This document shows, in pieces, positions 10,437 to 19,558 of a DNA stretch of 32,366 nt. The stretch covers positions 648,756-681,121 of the forward strand of contig BFEA01000069.1 of assembly GCA_003427395.1 (NCBI GenBank), given 5' to 3'. The DNA is from Chara braunii. Taxonomy: Eukaryota; Streptophyta; Charophyceae; Charales; Characeae. Under the pieces are notes generated by a model. That model was given only the letters and a program-made list of their open reading frames with translations, did no database searches and was not told where the DNA came from. Each line of letters opens with the position of its first letter. Within the stretch, counting starts at the first letter, position 1. The position numbers and the translations under genes were made by a program.

Positions 10437-11090
10437 CCAACGAGAGTTAAAATTTTTGTCGTGAATGAAATGATGTTGGTCCGATTTATCAGGTGAGCGA
10501 GTGTATTTATATGGTTCCCCACTTCTGAGTATCATTCCGATACATTTACGCACAAAAAAAGGTTGAAAGGGTGATAAAGGCGAGAGGAAACAAAACCAGT
10601 GTTTTTGATCATTAAGGTAATAAAGGGTGAATGACACATCTTACTTACAAATCAGTAGAGAGAAAACAAAGAAATAAATGCATGAACTTTCACGAAGATC
10701 GTCTGGTTCTTAAATTACTCAATCTAACGAAACTTGATCGATCGATTAAATAGTTGATTGAACATTAATCAACCGAGGAAGGGTTGGCAGCTGTAGGGAT
10801 GTAGTTAATAGATTGCTTCTTTCATTGAGTGTTTTATCGATCCATTTTGCACACAGTAAAAAGTGATAAAAGCAACAATTTGGGACATTACTCAGCGGAA
10901 TGTAGATGACCAGTCTTGCTTACAAATTCTGGCCACAACATAAATCAAACTTCGGAATAAAGTTGAGCAAAGTTGATAAAAGTTGCACATACCTCTTTCC
11001 TCCTCCAAGCACACTTCCTCCTTTATTTTATATGTATAACAGTTTGTCCCAGCCCCTCGTTTGTTGTCTTCTTCTCTCTCTCTGCCTACG

Positions 11091-11131
11091 GTTTACCGGG
11101 CAGTTCTGTTTGTGACGATATCTATCTATCT
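11091..11131 (+). repeat. 41-bp direct repeat, left copy
   Basis: TCTGCCTACGGTTTACCGGG and the following 21 bases, ending ACGATAT, recur at 11947-11987 with one mismatch. The two copies flank the element at 11199-11914 and its microsatellite borders. Confidence 0.9.
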
Positions 11132-11198
11132 ATCTATGTATTTATCTATCTATCTATCTATCTATATATCTATATATCTATATATCTATATATATATA
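11122..11198. repeat. (TATC)n/(TA)n microsatellite
   Basis: TATC repeats grade into TATATC and then TA. The mobile element starts immediately after. Confidence 0.9.
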
Positions 11199-11910
11199 CA
11201 GGGTTACCGGCGTTCGGGACAGGCTGAACGCCCGAACCCGAACGCCCGAACGTTTGGGACCCCCTCTCGACGCGTTTGGATGTTNCTGAAAAACATATAT
11301 GTCATGCAGAAGAATAAACCAAACAACATTTGCCTCAACAGTACATCCAAATTCCTTACCAAATTTGAAATAAAAATCAAATACGAAAAATAAATAATAT
11401 TAATGAAAATAAGAAAAAATAAAACGAGAATGAAATTATTGCGTGGGCGAGCAAGTTTTTGACACCGCCATCTTTGGCGATTTTTCATTTTTGTTTGGCT
11501 TTGTCAAATGCCATGAAATTTTATACATATGTATCTTACATAATAGAGAACCTAAAAATAAAGTTTGAAAAAATAATAATTTTTTTCAGGCCCCGAAATA
11601 AAGGGAAAGCAAAAAAGTGAAAAGAGAAAAAAAACAAATTAGTAAGTGGGAAAACAAGTTTTGACACGACCATCTTTGCTGATTTTTCATTATTGTTTGG
11701 CTCCACAGAATGACTTCAAAATTGAGAGACATGTAGATTACATAACAGAGAACTCACAAAACAAAAATCAGAAAAAAATAATAATTTAAAGGTACCAAAA
11801 TATTTTTTTGCGGGGTCCGAACCCCTTCGAGTTCGGGCCGCGTACGAGGACCCGAACGCCCGAACGTTCGGGGGTCAGCTTAGGGGCCTCCGTACGTTTG
11901 GCCTGACAAC

Positions 11911-11914
<4 letters not shown>
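11199..11914. mobile_element. Non-autonomous TIR-like element 1 (716 bp)
   Basis: The left end CAGGGTTACCGGC and the right end, read inward on the minus strand, CAGAGTTGTCAGGCC, resemble hAT-type terminal repeats. Both sides are TATATATA, so a target duplication cannot be proven. Subterminal blocks on both sides carry CCCGAACG repeats. The AT-rich interior has two diverged direct units of about 200 bp (about 11396-11590 and 11603-11800), each with TTGACACNNCCATCTTTG and GATTTTTCATT. There is no transposase. One N lies at 11285. Confidence 0.5.
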
Positions 11915-11946
<32 letters not shown>

Positions 11947-11949
<3 letters not shown>

Positions 11950-11987
11950 GCCTACGGTTTACCGGGCAGTTCTATTTGTGACGATAT
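11947..11987 (+). repeat. 41-bp direct repeat, right copy
   Basis: Matches 11091-11131 with one change (G to A). TA repeats lie on both sides. Confidence 0.9.
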
Positions 11988-12077
11988 ATATATATATATG
12001 TATATTTGTTTTTTTTGTTTTTTTCACTTTTGCGCTCTGATATTTATGTGATAATATATATATATATATATATATAT

Positions 12078-12762
12078 GGGTAGCACATCGTATGAGTACG
12101 CAGTGCATATGCATACGTATTCAAGTGCATGCGTACGAACCCAAAATCGTGCGTACGCGTACGTAAAAAAAAAAAAAAAAAAAATCCAAAAAATTCGAAA
12201 AAACGTATGTTGTGCAGAATAATGATTCAAACAACTTTTGTTTGGGATTCATACCCGAATTACCAACCAATATTGATTTAAAAATAAGAAACCTTAAAGA
12301 AAACTTCAAAAAAATAATAATTCAAAAAAACTATTTAAAAATAAATTTTAAATTATTATGATAATATTACGTTTTTTTTAGTTTTTAATTTTTTACTCGA
12401 GTTTGATTGGGAATTCGAGGATGACTCCCGGGCAAAAATTGTTTGTATCATGTTTCTGCATAACATATATTTATTACAAAAGTTTGTTTTTATTTTTTCT
12501 GTTTTTTTCCTAACTTTTTTTACTTTTTATTTTAATTTATTTGTTTTTATGTGTCTTTGATTTTTCACTCGATTTTGGTACAAAATTTTGCAATAAGTCT
12601 CAAACAAAAGTTGTTTGAAATATCATTTTGCATAACATAGATTTTTTCATATTTTTTCGATGCTTGTTTATTTTTTTATTTTTATTTTTTTTTATGTATT
12701 CTCATGTATGGCACGTAAAAATCTCAGAGGAATACATGTACGTCACGTACGTCGTGCGACCC
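12078..12762. mobile_element. Non-autonomous foldback element 2 (685 bp)
   Basis: The left end GGGTAGCACATCGTA and the right end, read inward as GGGTCGCACGACGTA, form imperfect inverted ends inside TATATA. CGTACG-type motifs fill the left subterminal block. Inside, 12194-12250 is repeated inverted at about 12592-12655 (core CAAACAACTTTTGTTTG), with another inverted partial copy at 12428-12475. Element 1 has the same core at 11290-11335, so the two are related. There is no coding capacity. Confidence 0.5.
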
Positions 12763-12769
12763 ATATATA

Positions 12770-13200
12770 CATGTACATATATATATATATATTATATATT
12801 ATATATATTTATATATGTTTTATCGTTCGATTAGATAAGAGGATGCATGAAAGATGGAGAGAAGGCTTAAATTCCTAAACTCGTATTTCTTGCGGCTCTT
12901 CTTTAGTAATGAATAATGGTTCTTTCATGTCCCTGATGCTTCCTTCTATCATCTCGTCTATCTCATTGCTCCCTTTCGTTGTCGTGCTGATTGCAATCCT
13001 CTTACTAACTGATCTTCTCCTATTTTCGTTTTCATTCTCATTTGTTTATCCCTCTGAGGCGCGGAATAAAGTTGTTTACTGCAGGACACATTTGTTCCCG
13101 ATCTGAAACCTCATTCTGACTAATATTTGTTAATTGGGCTTGAGGGTAGGAAGGTAAAGGGGAATGGCGAGCGAAAGAAGAGAAGGAAGTAGATGAAGAA
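12770..13200. other. No gene seen
   Basis: A short plus frame (12909-13106) is hydrophobic and Leu/Phe-rich, without other support. 13140-13240 is purine-rich. Confidence 0.45.
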
Positions 13201-13220
13201 GACGAGGAGGAAAAATAGAA

Positions 13221-14455
13221 TTAAGCAAAGGTGAAATATGTAATCTTGGAGGGGGTGGGAGCTAGAGTATGGGGGGGAGGGTGAGAGGGCTGAGGTACCA
13301 GAAGGAGGTGATGGACGGACATCGACCTATTAGTAGGGGTTGAGTCGGATTTAAATGCATAGTCAGAAGATCTGCGGTAAGCGACTCTTCTTCTATTGGG
13401 GGCACCTTCATCCTTCCTTTTCTGCGACATCGTTTTCTTCGTGGTCGATGAAGGTGAAAACGTGAGTAGTGTCCTAGAGCTTTAAGATGAGGCGCGGAAG
13501 CGCTGACTGCGATGGATAAGAGGCTTCCCTTGAGAAGTGAGGCGAGTCAGTTGGAGCTCCGCAGGCTTGGTCCGTGAGTGCTCTGAACCACGGTCCTGGT
13601 CCTGACTGGATCAGTTGTTGAAGGGGGAGATGGAAAATGTCTCTCTTGGCGAGCTGATTCAAGAAGCCCTTGAAAAAGAAAGCCAGAAGGGAGATGAAGC
13701 CTGGTAGTCTCCCGAGAGAAGGAAGGTTCTCTGCTAAGCTGAGGAGGCCGCCGTTAACGCAGAATCTGGAAGAGTTGCTTCAACACAAATCATGATCGTG
13801 TTTCGCCTTGTAGTTTGCCAGATTTGTACTTCAAGTTGCTCGCGCTTACTCCGAAGAGGTAAGAGTATTGAGGGTGTGAGTGTTGATGGACATTAGAGAG
13901 AGTAGAAGGTTAGAATACAAGGAGTGAGAGAGTAGCTCCATTGCCTGGTCTATTTTGAGGAAAAAGAAAGACTGTACTCCATTCTGGAAAGTGAAAAAAT
14001 CGGCTTCTTCTACGAAGTCAAGGAGATCAGCATTAACGAGGTTGGAGCCAAACGTGCTTTTCACAAAAGTGGATTGCAAAGAGGTAATGGTGCGGGGAAT
14101 GACGAAAGGGAGGGAAAATATGTGAAGTGGGAGGAGCGAGGCTGTTGGTGGGTCTATGACGAAGATGCGCTGAATGTTTTCATCCGCCGATATGGGTGGT
14201 AAAGTTATAGAGGAGCGGAGTGGAGTGATGGGTGAAGAGAAAATGGTTATTAGTTGAGCATCTGAGATTGATTATAAGATTTTGGGTGTGAGATTCGAAG
14301 GGAAGAAAGAAAGAAGGAAGAAATCGAAGAGTGGTGTATAATGAATGGAAGGAAGAGGATGTAGACGGGAAGGATGACGCGGCTTGGTGAGGGTTGACGA
14401 CGAGATTGGGCGAGGGGGGTGGTTGGTCTCCGATTCTGCAGGCGGATAGGTGCAT
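13221..14455 (-). pseudogene. Possible decayed minus-strand coding region
   Basis: Four separate minus frames follow one another in transcription order: 14455-14180, 14079-13846, 13662-13474 and 13430-13221. They have ordinary amino-acid composition, for example NLVNADLLDFVEEADFF in the second. Stops and frame changes separate them. This could be a degraded retroelement or gene, or only chance frames in G/A-rich DNA. I recognise no domain. Confidence 0.2.
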
Positions 14456-14566
14456 GGTGAGACGGGTGGGGAATGAGAACTGACTTACCGATACGAGGTG
14501 GACTGACTAGTAGTGACTAACTAGAAGTAGACGTTGACTTCTGACCGACTGAACGACGATGGTGGT

Positions 14567-14682
14567 TGGCGACCTTGACTTGACAACCAAAGTCCGAAGG
14601 ACTGCGACCGGGATGTGACTGGCGAGATGGCGATGCTGGGTGGCAACGTTGACTTGACGATCAAACCCGAAGGACTGCGACC
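14567..14682 (+). repeat. Two-copy tandem repeat, 74-bp offset
   Basis: TGGCGACCTTGACTTGACAA and on to GGACTGCGACC (14567-14609) recurs at 14641-14682 with a few changes. TGAC-rich sequence lies upstream. The frame 14615-14929 spans the second copy and runs into a GGGTAAGTG donor-like site. It is not accepted as a gene. Confidence 0.7.
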
Positions 14683-15207
14683 TGAGAGTCCTCTCACCAA
14701 ATCAAGGCGAGGGAAAAGGACTCGACTTCTGAAAGACCTGACCCGTGTGTGGCGCGCGCGTACTAGGTTCGTGTTTGTGAGGAATGTTGTAAGCGGCCGG
14801 CTTCTGGAAGGCGCGGCTCACGAAAGCACGCAAGCTATCGTTGCTGGTCAAGCGCATGTGACTTATACAGTCGCGGGTCAAAGCAGTGGTAGCGGTCGGG
14901 CCAGCGAGGCCGTACTCCAGCCAGGGTAAGTGTCACTCAAAGTCTCAAATTGACCGTAGATGTTGAGATGAATTGTGTCCATCGTCGATCTTTAAAAACT
15001 GCAATCCCTGTTGTCTTGAAGGCCCTCGATATGGTAGATCCGCACTTGGGAGGTCGGGTCTCAAATGCCTATGACCCAGTACCAGTTTCGAGCTGTAAGT
15101 CGCTGCTGGTTGTCGTTGAGGGTCTAGGATGTTGTATTATTAAATCTGTTTCGTTCAATTTGTTTGGTTTTAGCCATATATATATNTCTTTTTTAATTTA
15201 AGACGGA

Positions 15208-15280
15208 GCCTACGACAGAACTTGAACCGGAGGCCTTTCCCTTACCAAAAGGAATGCTCTACCACCTGAGCTACGTGGGC
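15208..15280 (-). tRNA. tRNA-like sequence (Pro-UGG-like), probably relic or SINE head
   Basis: On the minus strand a 73-nt cloverleaf can be drawn. The acceptor is GCCCACG with CGTAGGC (one mismatch). The D-arm is GCTC-AGGTGGTA-GAGC. The anticodon arm is TTCCT-TTTGGTA-AGGGA (five pairs, one wobble) with anticodon TGG. The T-loop is TTCAAGT. The T-stem pairs at only three of five positions and position 37 is T, both unusual, so a working tRNA is doubtful. An A/T-rich tract with an N follows its 3' end. Confidence 0.45.
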
Positions 15281-15292
15281 TCACGGGGAAAT

Positions 15293-15365
15293 TGGAGACG
15301 ATCGGACTTGAACTGATAACTTCATACTTGCAAAACATGCGTGCAACCAGGTGCGGAGTTGTTGG
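15293..15365 (-). tRNA. tRNA-like sequence (Ala-UGC-like), 5' half degraded
   Basis: On the minus strand the 3' half is well formed. The anticodon arm is CATGT-TTTGCAA-GTATG with anticodon TGC. The T-arm is ATCAG-TTCAAGT-CCGAT (four of five pairs), followed by CGTCTCC and A. The D-arm (CACCTGGTTGCAC) and the 5' acceptor strand do not pair properly. It sits 12 bases upstream of the Pro-like sequence on the same strand. It is probably a relic or part of a dimeric tRNA-derived element. Confidence 0.4.
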
Positions 15366-15563
15366 CATAATGTTCACTAGTGAGAATGTGCGTTTCAAGT
15401 GGGGAGGTTCGGAGGATACTGCAATTCGAAGATTACAAAAAAAAAAGAAAAAAAAATAAATAAAAAAAAGAAGAAAAGACTATATGATGGTTGTTGTGTA
15501 GGTGAATTTTTTTGACATACTGGAGGCATACACGAAGTAGTATTATTTTTAGCTCAACTCTGA

Positions 15564-15650
15564 ACGTAATTGTGGTCAGATACATCCACTTCGGGCCGTA
15601 ATTGCAGTTAGATACACCCAAAAGAGTCCTATTGTGTGATTACGCCCTAG
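15564..15650 (+). repeat. Dispersed repeat family R1, copy 1
   Basis: About 87 bp. It starts ACGTAATTGTGGTCAGATAC, repeats the motif internally as CCGTAATTGCAGTTAGATAC, and ends GTGTGATTACGCCC. The other copies are at 30664 and 31091, all on the plus strand. Confidence 0.75.
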
Positions 15651-16028
15651 GAAATGGTTGTTAGGCGGTACTTTGGCTCGTATGCCATAGGTTCTCGAAT
15701 GCGACTTTTTTCTTCCTTTCTTTGGGAAAACTAGGGTGCAGTCACCGTTGAGTTTCAAAATGTAGTCTAGGCGGGGGATAGGACATCGCCACACCACTCT
15801 CAAAATGTGCAAATGAGAATGGACTTCCCGCTAAAACATGTAGATAGCGAGACCCATAGTTCTGGATGATTACTCTTTTCTTATGTGGTTTTGCTATTAT
15901 TTTTGTGTAGTGCCCCATTGAGATTTCGTAGGCTTTTGATCACAGTAGGTCTTGTTATGCGGCCCTGGAATGGACCAGTCCAGAGTGCCTGGACCATTCC
16001 GATGGGGGCGTCCCTTATTCTTGTAAGG
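15651..16028. other. No gene seen
   Basis: About 15790-15860 resembles foldback element 21411-21514 (AAATGTGCAAATGAGAATG, then ACATGTAGATAGCGAGACCC) and may be a decayed copy. The rest is featureless. Confidence 0.4.
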
Positions 16029-16101
16029 GATGCCGGGCCCGGTTTCCGGCAGGGTATAATTCAACCTTGGGCACTGGGCCCGTTTGTTAAAAAAAAAAAA
16101 A
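16029..16101 (+). repeat. Dispersed repeat with GGGCACTGGGCCCG end and A tail
   Basis: 16029-16053 matches 20916-20940. 16069-16084 reads GGGCACTGGGCCCGTT and is followed by an A13 run (16089-16101). The same ending is at 30769-30785 (plus) and 20834-20850 (minus). It looks like the 3' end of a short retroelement. Confidence 0.6.
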
Positions 16102-16235
16102 CTTAGAAAATGTTGAATGTATACAAGCTACCTTTAGGGTCCGGTGGGGGTATGTTATGTTTGGGGGATGCCTGAAATGCATTTTCGAACTGTTTTCATG
16201 ACTGCGCAGAAGTTGGCCTTTTTTTTTCTTAAGCA

Positions 16236-16320
16236 TGTGGCCTGTGGCTTAGTGGTTAGGGCACCGTTTGTCAATGCGTATTGTGGTCTGGGGTTGCGGG
16301 TTCAAAACTTCGCCCCTCTG
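16236..16320 (+). other. tRNA-like sequence, SINE head candidate
   Basis: An A-box-like GTGGCTTAGTGGTTAGGGC and, about 50 bases on, a B-box-like GCGGGTTCAAAAC. This is the spacing and content of an internal RNA polymerase III promoter. No full cloverleaf is evident and no A tail is seen nearby. Confidence 0.4.
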
Positions 16321-16550
16321 CGCAGAGAGACTGGTGGACGTTTATATAACACATGGTCACTTGCATACTCCCTTGGGTTGATGCAGGTAAGCTATTACAG
16401 ACACTGCCTGCACACCATCCAAGGGATCGTCCATGGTGTTGTAAGTTGGGTTTAGACTATGATTGGTTTGATTGCCTTTCTGGGTCCACGGTTGTTCTGA
16501 TAATTGTGCAGTTGTTTCCCTATCTCATATAGTGCATCAACCAGACTAGT

Positions 16551-16618
16551 TGTCATTGTAGTTCAGTAGGTTTGAGCTGAGGATTGTATGGAAGAGGTTG
16601 ACGGTTCGGAACAGGATC
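16551..16618 (+). other. tRNA-like sequence, weaker
   Basis: TGTAGTTCAGTAGGTTTGAGC (A-box-like), then GACGGTTCGGAACAGG (B-box-like) about 35 bases on. This is a weaker match than 16236-16320. Confidence 0.25.
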
Positions 16619-16689
16619 ACATTAAACTAAGCGATATACACTGCAGTGTTGTTGTCTATCCTCCTTGTCCATGGTCAAGGGTATCTTGG

Positions 16690-17075
16690 TCCAACGGAAT
16701 TGGCTCCAGGTATTCGCCCTAGGTTCAGTTGTGGCTGGCATCGCAGTTACCTTAGTACGGGTTTGTCGGGTATTAGCTCTAGATTCAGTTGAGGCTGGCA
16801 TAGCAGTTACCTTAGTACGGACTTGTCGGGGTACTGGAACGGGCTTTAGGTGCTGGATTTGGGGGGTACAGTCATGGTTGATATAGCAGCTACCTACCTT
16901 AGTACAGACTTATCGCTGTACGAGGAACAGGTACTGGTCCAGGGGGTTCTAGTTGTGTGGCTGGTATAACTGTCACCTTAGTACAGACTTATCGAGGTAC
17001 TGGAACAGGCTCCAGGTACTGGTCTAGGGTCCAAAGTAGTGTGGCTGGCGTAACTGTCACCCTACTAGCATTGTT
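16690..17075 (+). repeat. Minisatellite, five diverged units of about 60-84 bp
   Basis: The core GGCTGGCATAGCAGTTACC plus TTAGTACRGACTTRTCG recurs from about 16731, 16792, 16875, 16958 and 17042. Longer units add GTACTGGAACAGGCTCCAGG. The open frame 16665-16886 is a by-product. Confidence 0.8.
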
Positions 17076-17124
17076 AAGATTCTAGAAGGGAACGGAGAAT
17101 CTTCAACTCTCTGTCTCATACTAT

Positions 17125-17270
17125 ACAACTTGCCTAGTAACTAGGCTATCACTTGGGATATCAACTCGTCTATCAACTAGGACATCAACTTACCTATCAC
17201 CTAGGGGTATCAATCCCTCTATAGATTAGGCTATCAATTAGCCTCTCTACTTGGCTCTCTACTACCATCT
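17125..17270. repeat. Short degenerate repeat, CTATCAACTAGG type
   Basis: About twelve words of the form CTATCAACTAGG or ATCAACTTACC lie in tandem. Confidence 0.7.
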
Positions 17271-18660
17271 TAAGTCCACCGTGCTAGATGGGAGTCGCTG
17301 TGCTGTGACGAACTATTTTCTGTAATCGCGCGACTTTCGGTGTGGAGCTGCTTGAGGAAATACGACGGGTTGAATGGGTAAACTGTGGGAAGATGGGTCG
17401 GGCGAGCAAATTGCATAGATGTCCTCGTTTCTTTTTCGTTTTCTGCTGGGAATGTCGGATCGGTGTCGGGAAGATCCCGTGCCAACGGTTGGGTGGCCGC
17501 GCCTTAGCGAGCTCGAGAAATAACTGTACCATAGCTTCTTTCTTGTTCTCCTGTGAGTACTGTAAATTTTGGCGCAATCATCGTGCGGGAATATCGTTTT
17601 TGAATTTTCAACTGATGTCGAGCCTCCACGGGCTCTCGGAATTGTTTTTCTATTCGAAATTTTTCTTTGCAATTAGGACTTAAGCTAGAAATTTAGGCAC
17701 CTTCTGAATTTCGTTGCGCAGCGCTTCCTGCTTATGCACGCCTTGCCGCGACAAGATCCGGGTTCTGACTTCTTTTTTGCGCCTTAATCTTGCACGTAAC
17801 TGTAAAAGTTTTGGCGAGCATGATTGCAATTGTAATTTTCTTATTCTTGATGTTCTTCGCATCCTTCCCTCTTCCCGCCCTGTGCTCACCTGCGCATGCA
17901 CACATTCTTCCCCGACCTGATTGGTTCCTATGCCCGCATGGCCGGATTGATGCGTGGAGTGTGGCTACGGCCCCCACGCCGCGGCTTGGCCATGCAGACG
18001 TAGGCACTTCCTCTCTTCTCCTCTTGTCCACCTGGGCTTAATTCCGTACCTTTCACGCAGGCATGCATGCTATAAATTTCGCAAGCGCGATTAGTTTGCT
18101 CTCTAAGAATTTCGAGGTTAGCGCTATCAGTGAGGGTCGGCTAACAAACAAGTTTTGGAAGGTGAGTGAGTGCGAGAGTTGGTCCGACGAGCTGGTGTCG
18201 GGTATGCGGGGTTGACGTGCGGGGCCACGACAGACTGTGGCACACGGGCGAACCTGACTTGCATGCTCGAACCAAGCGGGGTGACAACTCTGTGTTGATG
18301 CAAGGCGACAGACTGCCCGCATTGGGAGTGTGGAGCAGAGGTAGAGAGAGAGAGAGAGTAGCTGTGAGTGCGGGATGAGATTCTTTCTTTTGGTCGTCTG
18401 TATAATTTTGGTTTCTGCTATGGCTAATTTCTGTCGCGGCCTTTTTGACCTTTCCTTGTAAATCGTCTCGAATTTTCTTTGCTGCTTTTGCCTCGTATGA
18501 ATGCATGAATAGGCGTGAACTCTTCTTCATTAATGACCTTTTCGGATTCCCGATTTTGTTTTGCGATGCTTGTCTAATTCTATCCTCCATCTGCATGTGA
18601 TTGAAAGCACCCGCTATGGATGTTTGGGTTCTTTTTGTTAGTCCTTGATCGTCATAAAGC
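17271..18660. other. Many overlapping frames, no gene chosen
   Basis: Frames of 70-120 codons are open on both strands (for example 17342-17683 plus and 17313-17672 minus), none with a known motif. Two related patches, ACTGTAAATTTTGGCG (about 17558) and ACTGTAAAAGTTTTGGCG (about 17800), hint at old duplication. It could be the promoter or 5' region of a gene further right. Confidence 0.4.
18061..18078 (+). promoter_or_regulatory. Candidate TATA box with adjacent CATGCATG
   Basis: GCATGCATGC is followed at once by TATAAATTT (18071-18079). An inverted CCAAT (ATTGG) lies about 150 bp upstream near 17920. AAGGTGAGT at about 18160 could be a donor. This would suit transcription towards the frame at 18,983, but nothing confirms it. 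Confidence 0.25.
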
Positions 18661-18675
18661 CGCCTAGAACGCTGT

Positions 18676-18727
18676 NNNNTNTTGATTNNCNNCCCCCCCN
18701 NNNNNTTTTTTTTTNTNTTTTNTNTNN
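18676..18727. other. Assembly gap / unresolved bases
   Basis: Runs of N mixed with C and T homopolymers. The sequencing evidently failed in a poly-C/poly-T tract. The long minus frame crossing it (18141-18980) should not be trusted. Single Ns also occur at 11285, 15186, 20827 and 31256. Confidence 0.95.
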
Positions 18728-18982
18728 TTTTCGTCACGTGAATGGTATGGATATGAATAAAACATCTGGATCTCACTCTACCTAGCATAAGTAGGATAGT
18801 TTCACGTAGGATACGATCGTTATCGTGACACAGGAAACCAGAGTCTGATTCACCGCCGCTGGGGCGCACGCTCACGTACGACCGCGATCTCGAAGATCCA
18901 AGTCGCGGCGTACGCACGCGTCTGCATGAGTCGACCCCGAATTTATCGAAAGGATGCGGGAAATCGAATTCATTAAACAAAT

Positions 18983-19558
18983 ATGGCCGAGGAAAGTACC
19001 TTTTGGATCACCGATCGTGAAAGACTGAGGGATCCGGAGTACCGCGAGTACGGGGAAGGCGAACAACTCAGACGACGGGGAAACTTGAGAAACCCGGAAT
19101 TCCCTTGTTTGACAGAGAACGACCGACTGTGCGCGGGGGATTTCCACTGGGCTATAACCCGCAACCCTAGGGGCCCAGACTACTCAGATACGGACAACAC
19201 TCAATACTACATCTCCCCGGGCTTCGTCGTTATCACTACCAGTTTCCCTCCCTTTCACCTCCTCCTCCCATATCACCAGCTCACAGTGGTACCGTGGAAT
19301 TCCATAGCTCGCTATTGGCCCAACCCACTGTGCGAGGATTGCCAACAGTACCACACACGCCAAGCTTCGCGATTTATCCGCCGAACTCGAACCGAAGCTG
19401 AGCAGCGGTTGCACAACCTCCGCTTACGGCCCGCCCCGTCCGAGTCGGATTCCGAAGCTTGTTACGAGCGGCACCGACAGCAGCACGACCGCCCTGGTGT
19501 CCCGTCAATGCACCGGACAAGGGACCAACCGCGGCGACGCCACTGGCAAAGGCCATAG
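18983..19558 (+). CDS. Hypothetical protein, 191 aa, uninterrupted
   Basis: ATG in a fair context (AAATATGG), ending TAG. The protein is charged and Arg-rich at both ends (RERLRDPEYREYGEGEQLRR near the start, many Arg/His after residue 125). It has a more hydrophobic middle (residues 79-112) with YYISPGFVVITTSFPPF, then a CxxC pair (C117, C120). There is no signal peptide or clear membrane segment. I do not recognise the family. Composition is balanced and not repeat-driven, unlike most open frames in the window, which is why I accept it. It could be a single-exon gene, an exon of a larger gene, or a fragment of a retroelement protein. A CACGTG sits about 245 bp upstream (18735-18740). Confidence 0.45.
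   Translation: MAEESTFWITDRERLRDPEYREYGEGEQLRRRGNLRNPEFPCLTENDRLCAGDFHWAITRNPRGPDYSDTDNTQYYISPGFVVITTSFPPFHLLLPYHQLTVVPWNSIARYWPNPLCEDCQQYHTRQASRFIRRTRTEAEQRLHNLRLRPAPSESDSEACYERHRQQHDRPGVPSMHRTRDQPRRRHWQRP

Larger units (their letters stand above)
8460..10940. repeat. Decayed array of shared modules with poly-T tracts
   Basis: Several modules recur in diverged form. TGCATTYTGTAACAAGACCGA and what follows is at 8884-8975 and 10012-10105. A GTTGGC...GATGTA...TGCT...TGAGTG...CATTTGCAC module is at about 8622, 9548, 10328, 10485 and 10786. An AGGTCNT-ANCATAGATNAGAGTAAA module is at about 8790 and 9915. Poly-T runs of 13-30 bases lie between them (8591, 8857, 10000, 10144, about 10409). No frame here looks coding. 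It reads as an old, partly scrambled tandem array. Confidence 0.6.

Noticed and set aside
17313-18041. Several overlapping frames of 70-120 codons on both strands
   Set aside because: They compete with each other, none has a domain, and no splice model favours one.
18141-18980. Minus-strand frame of 279 codons
   Set aside because: It stays open only because the N gap at 18676-18727 hides possible stops. No domain is visible.
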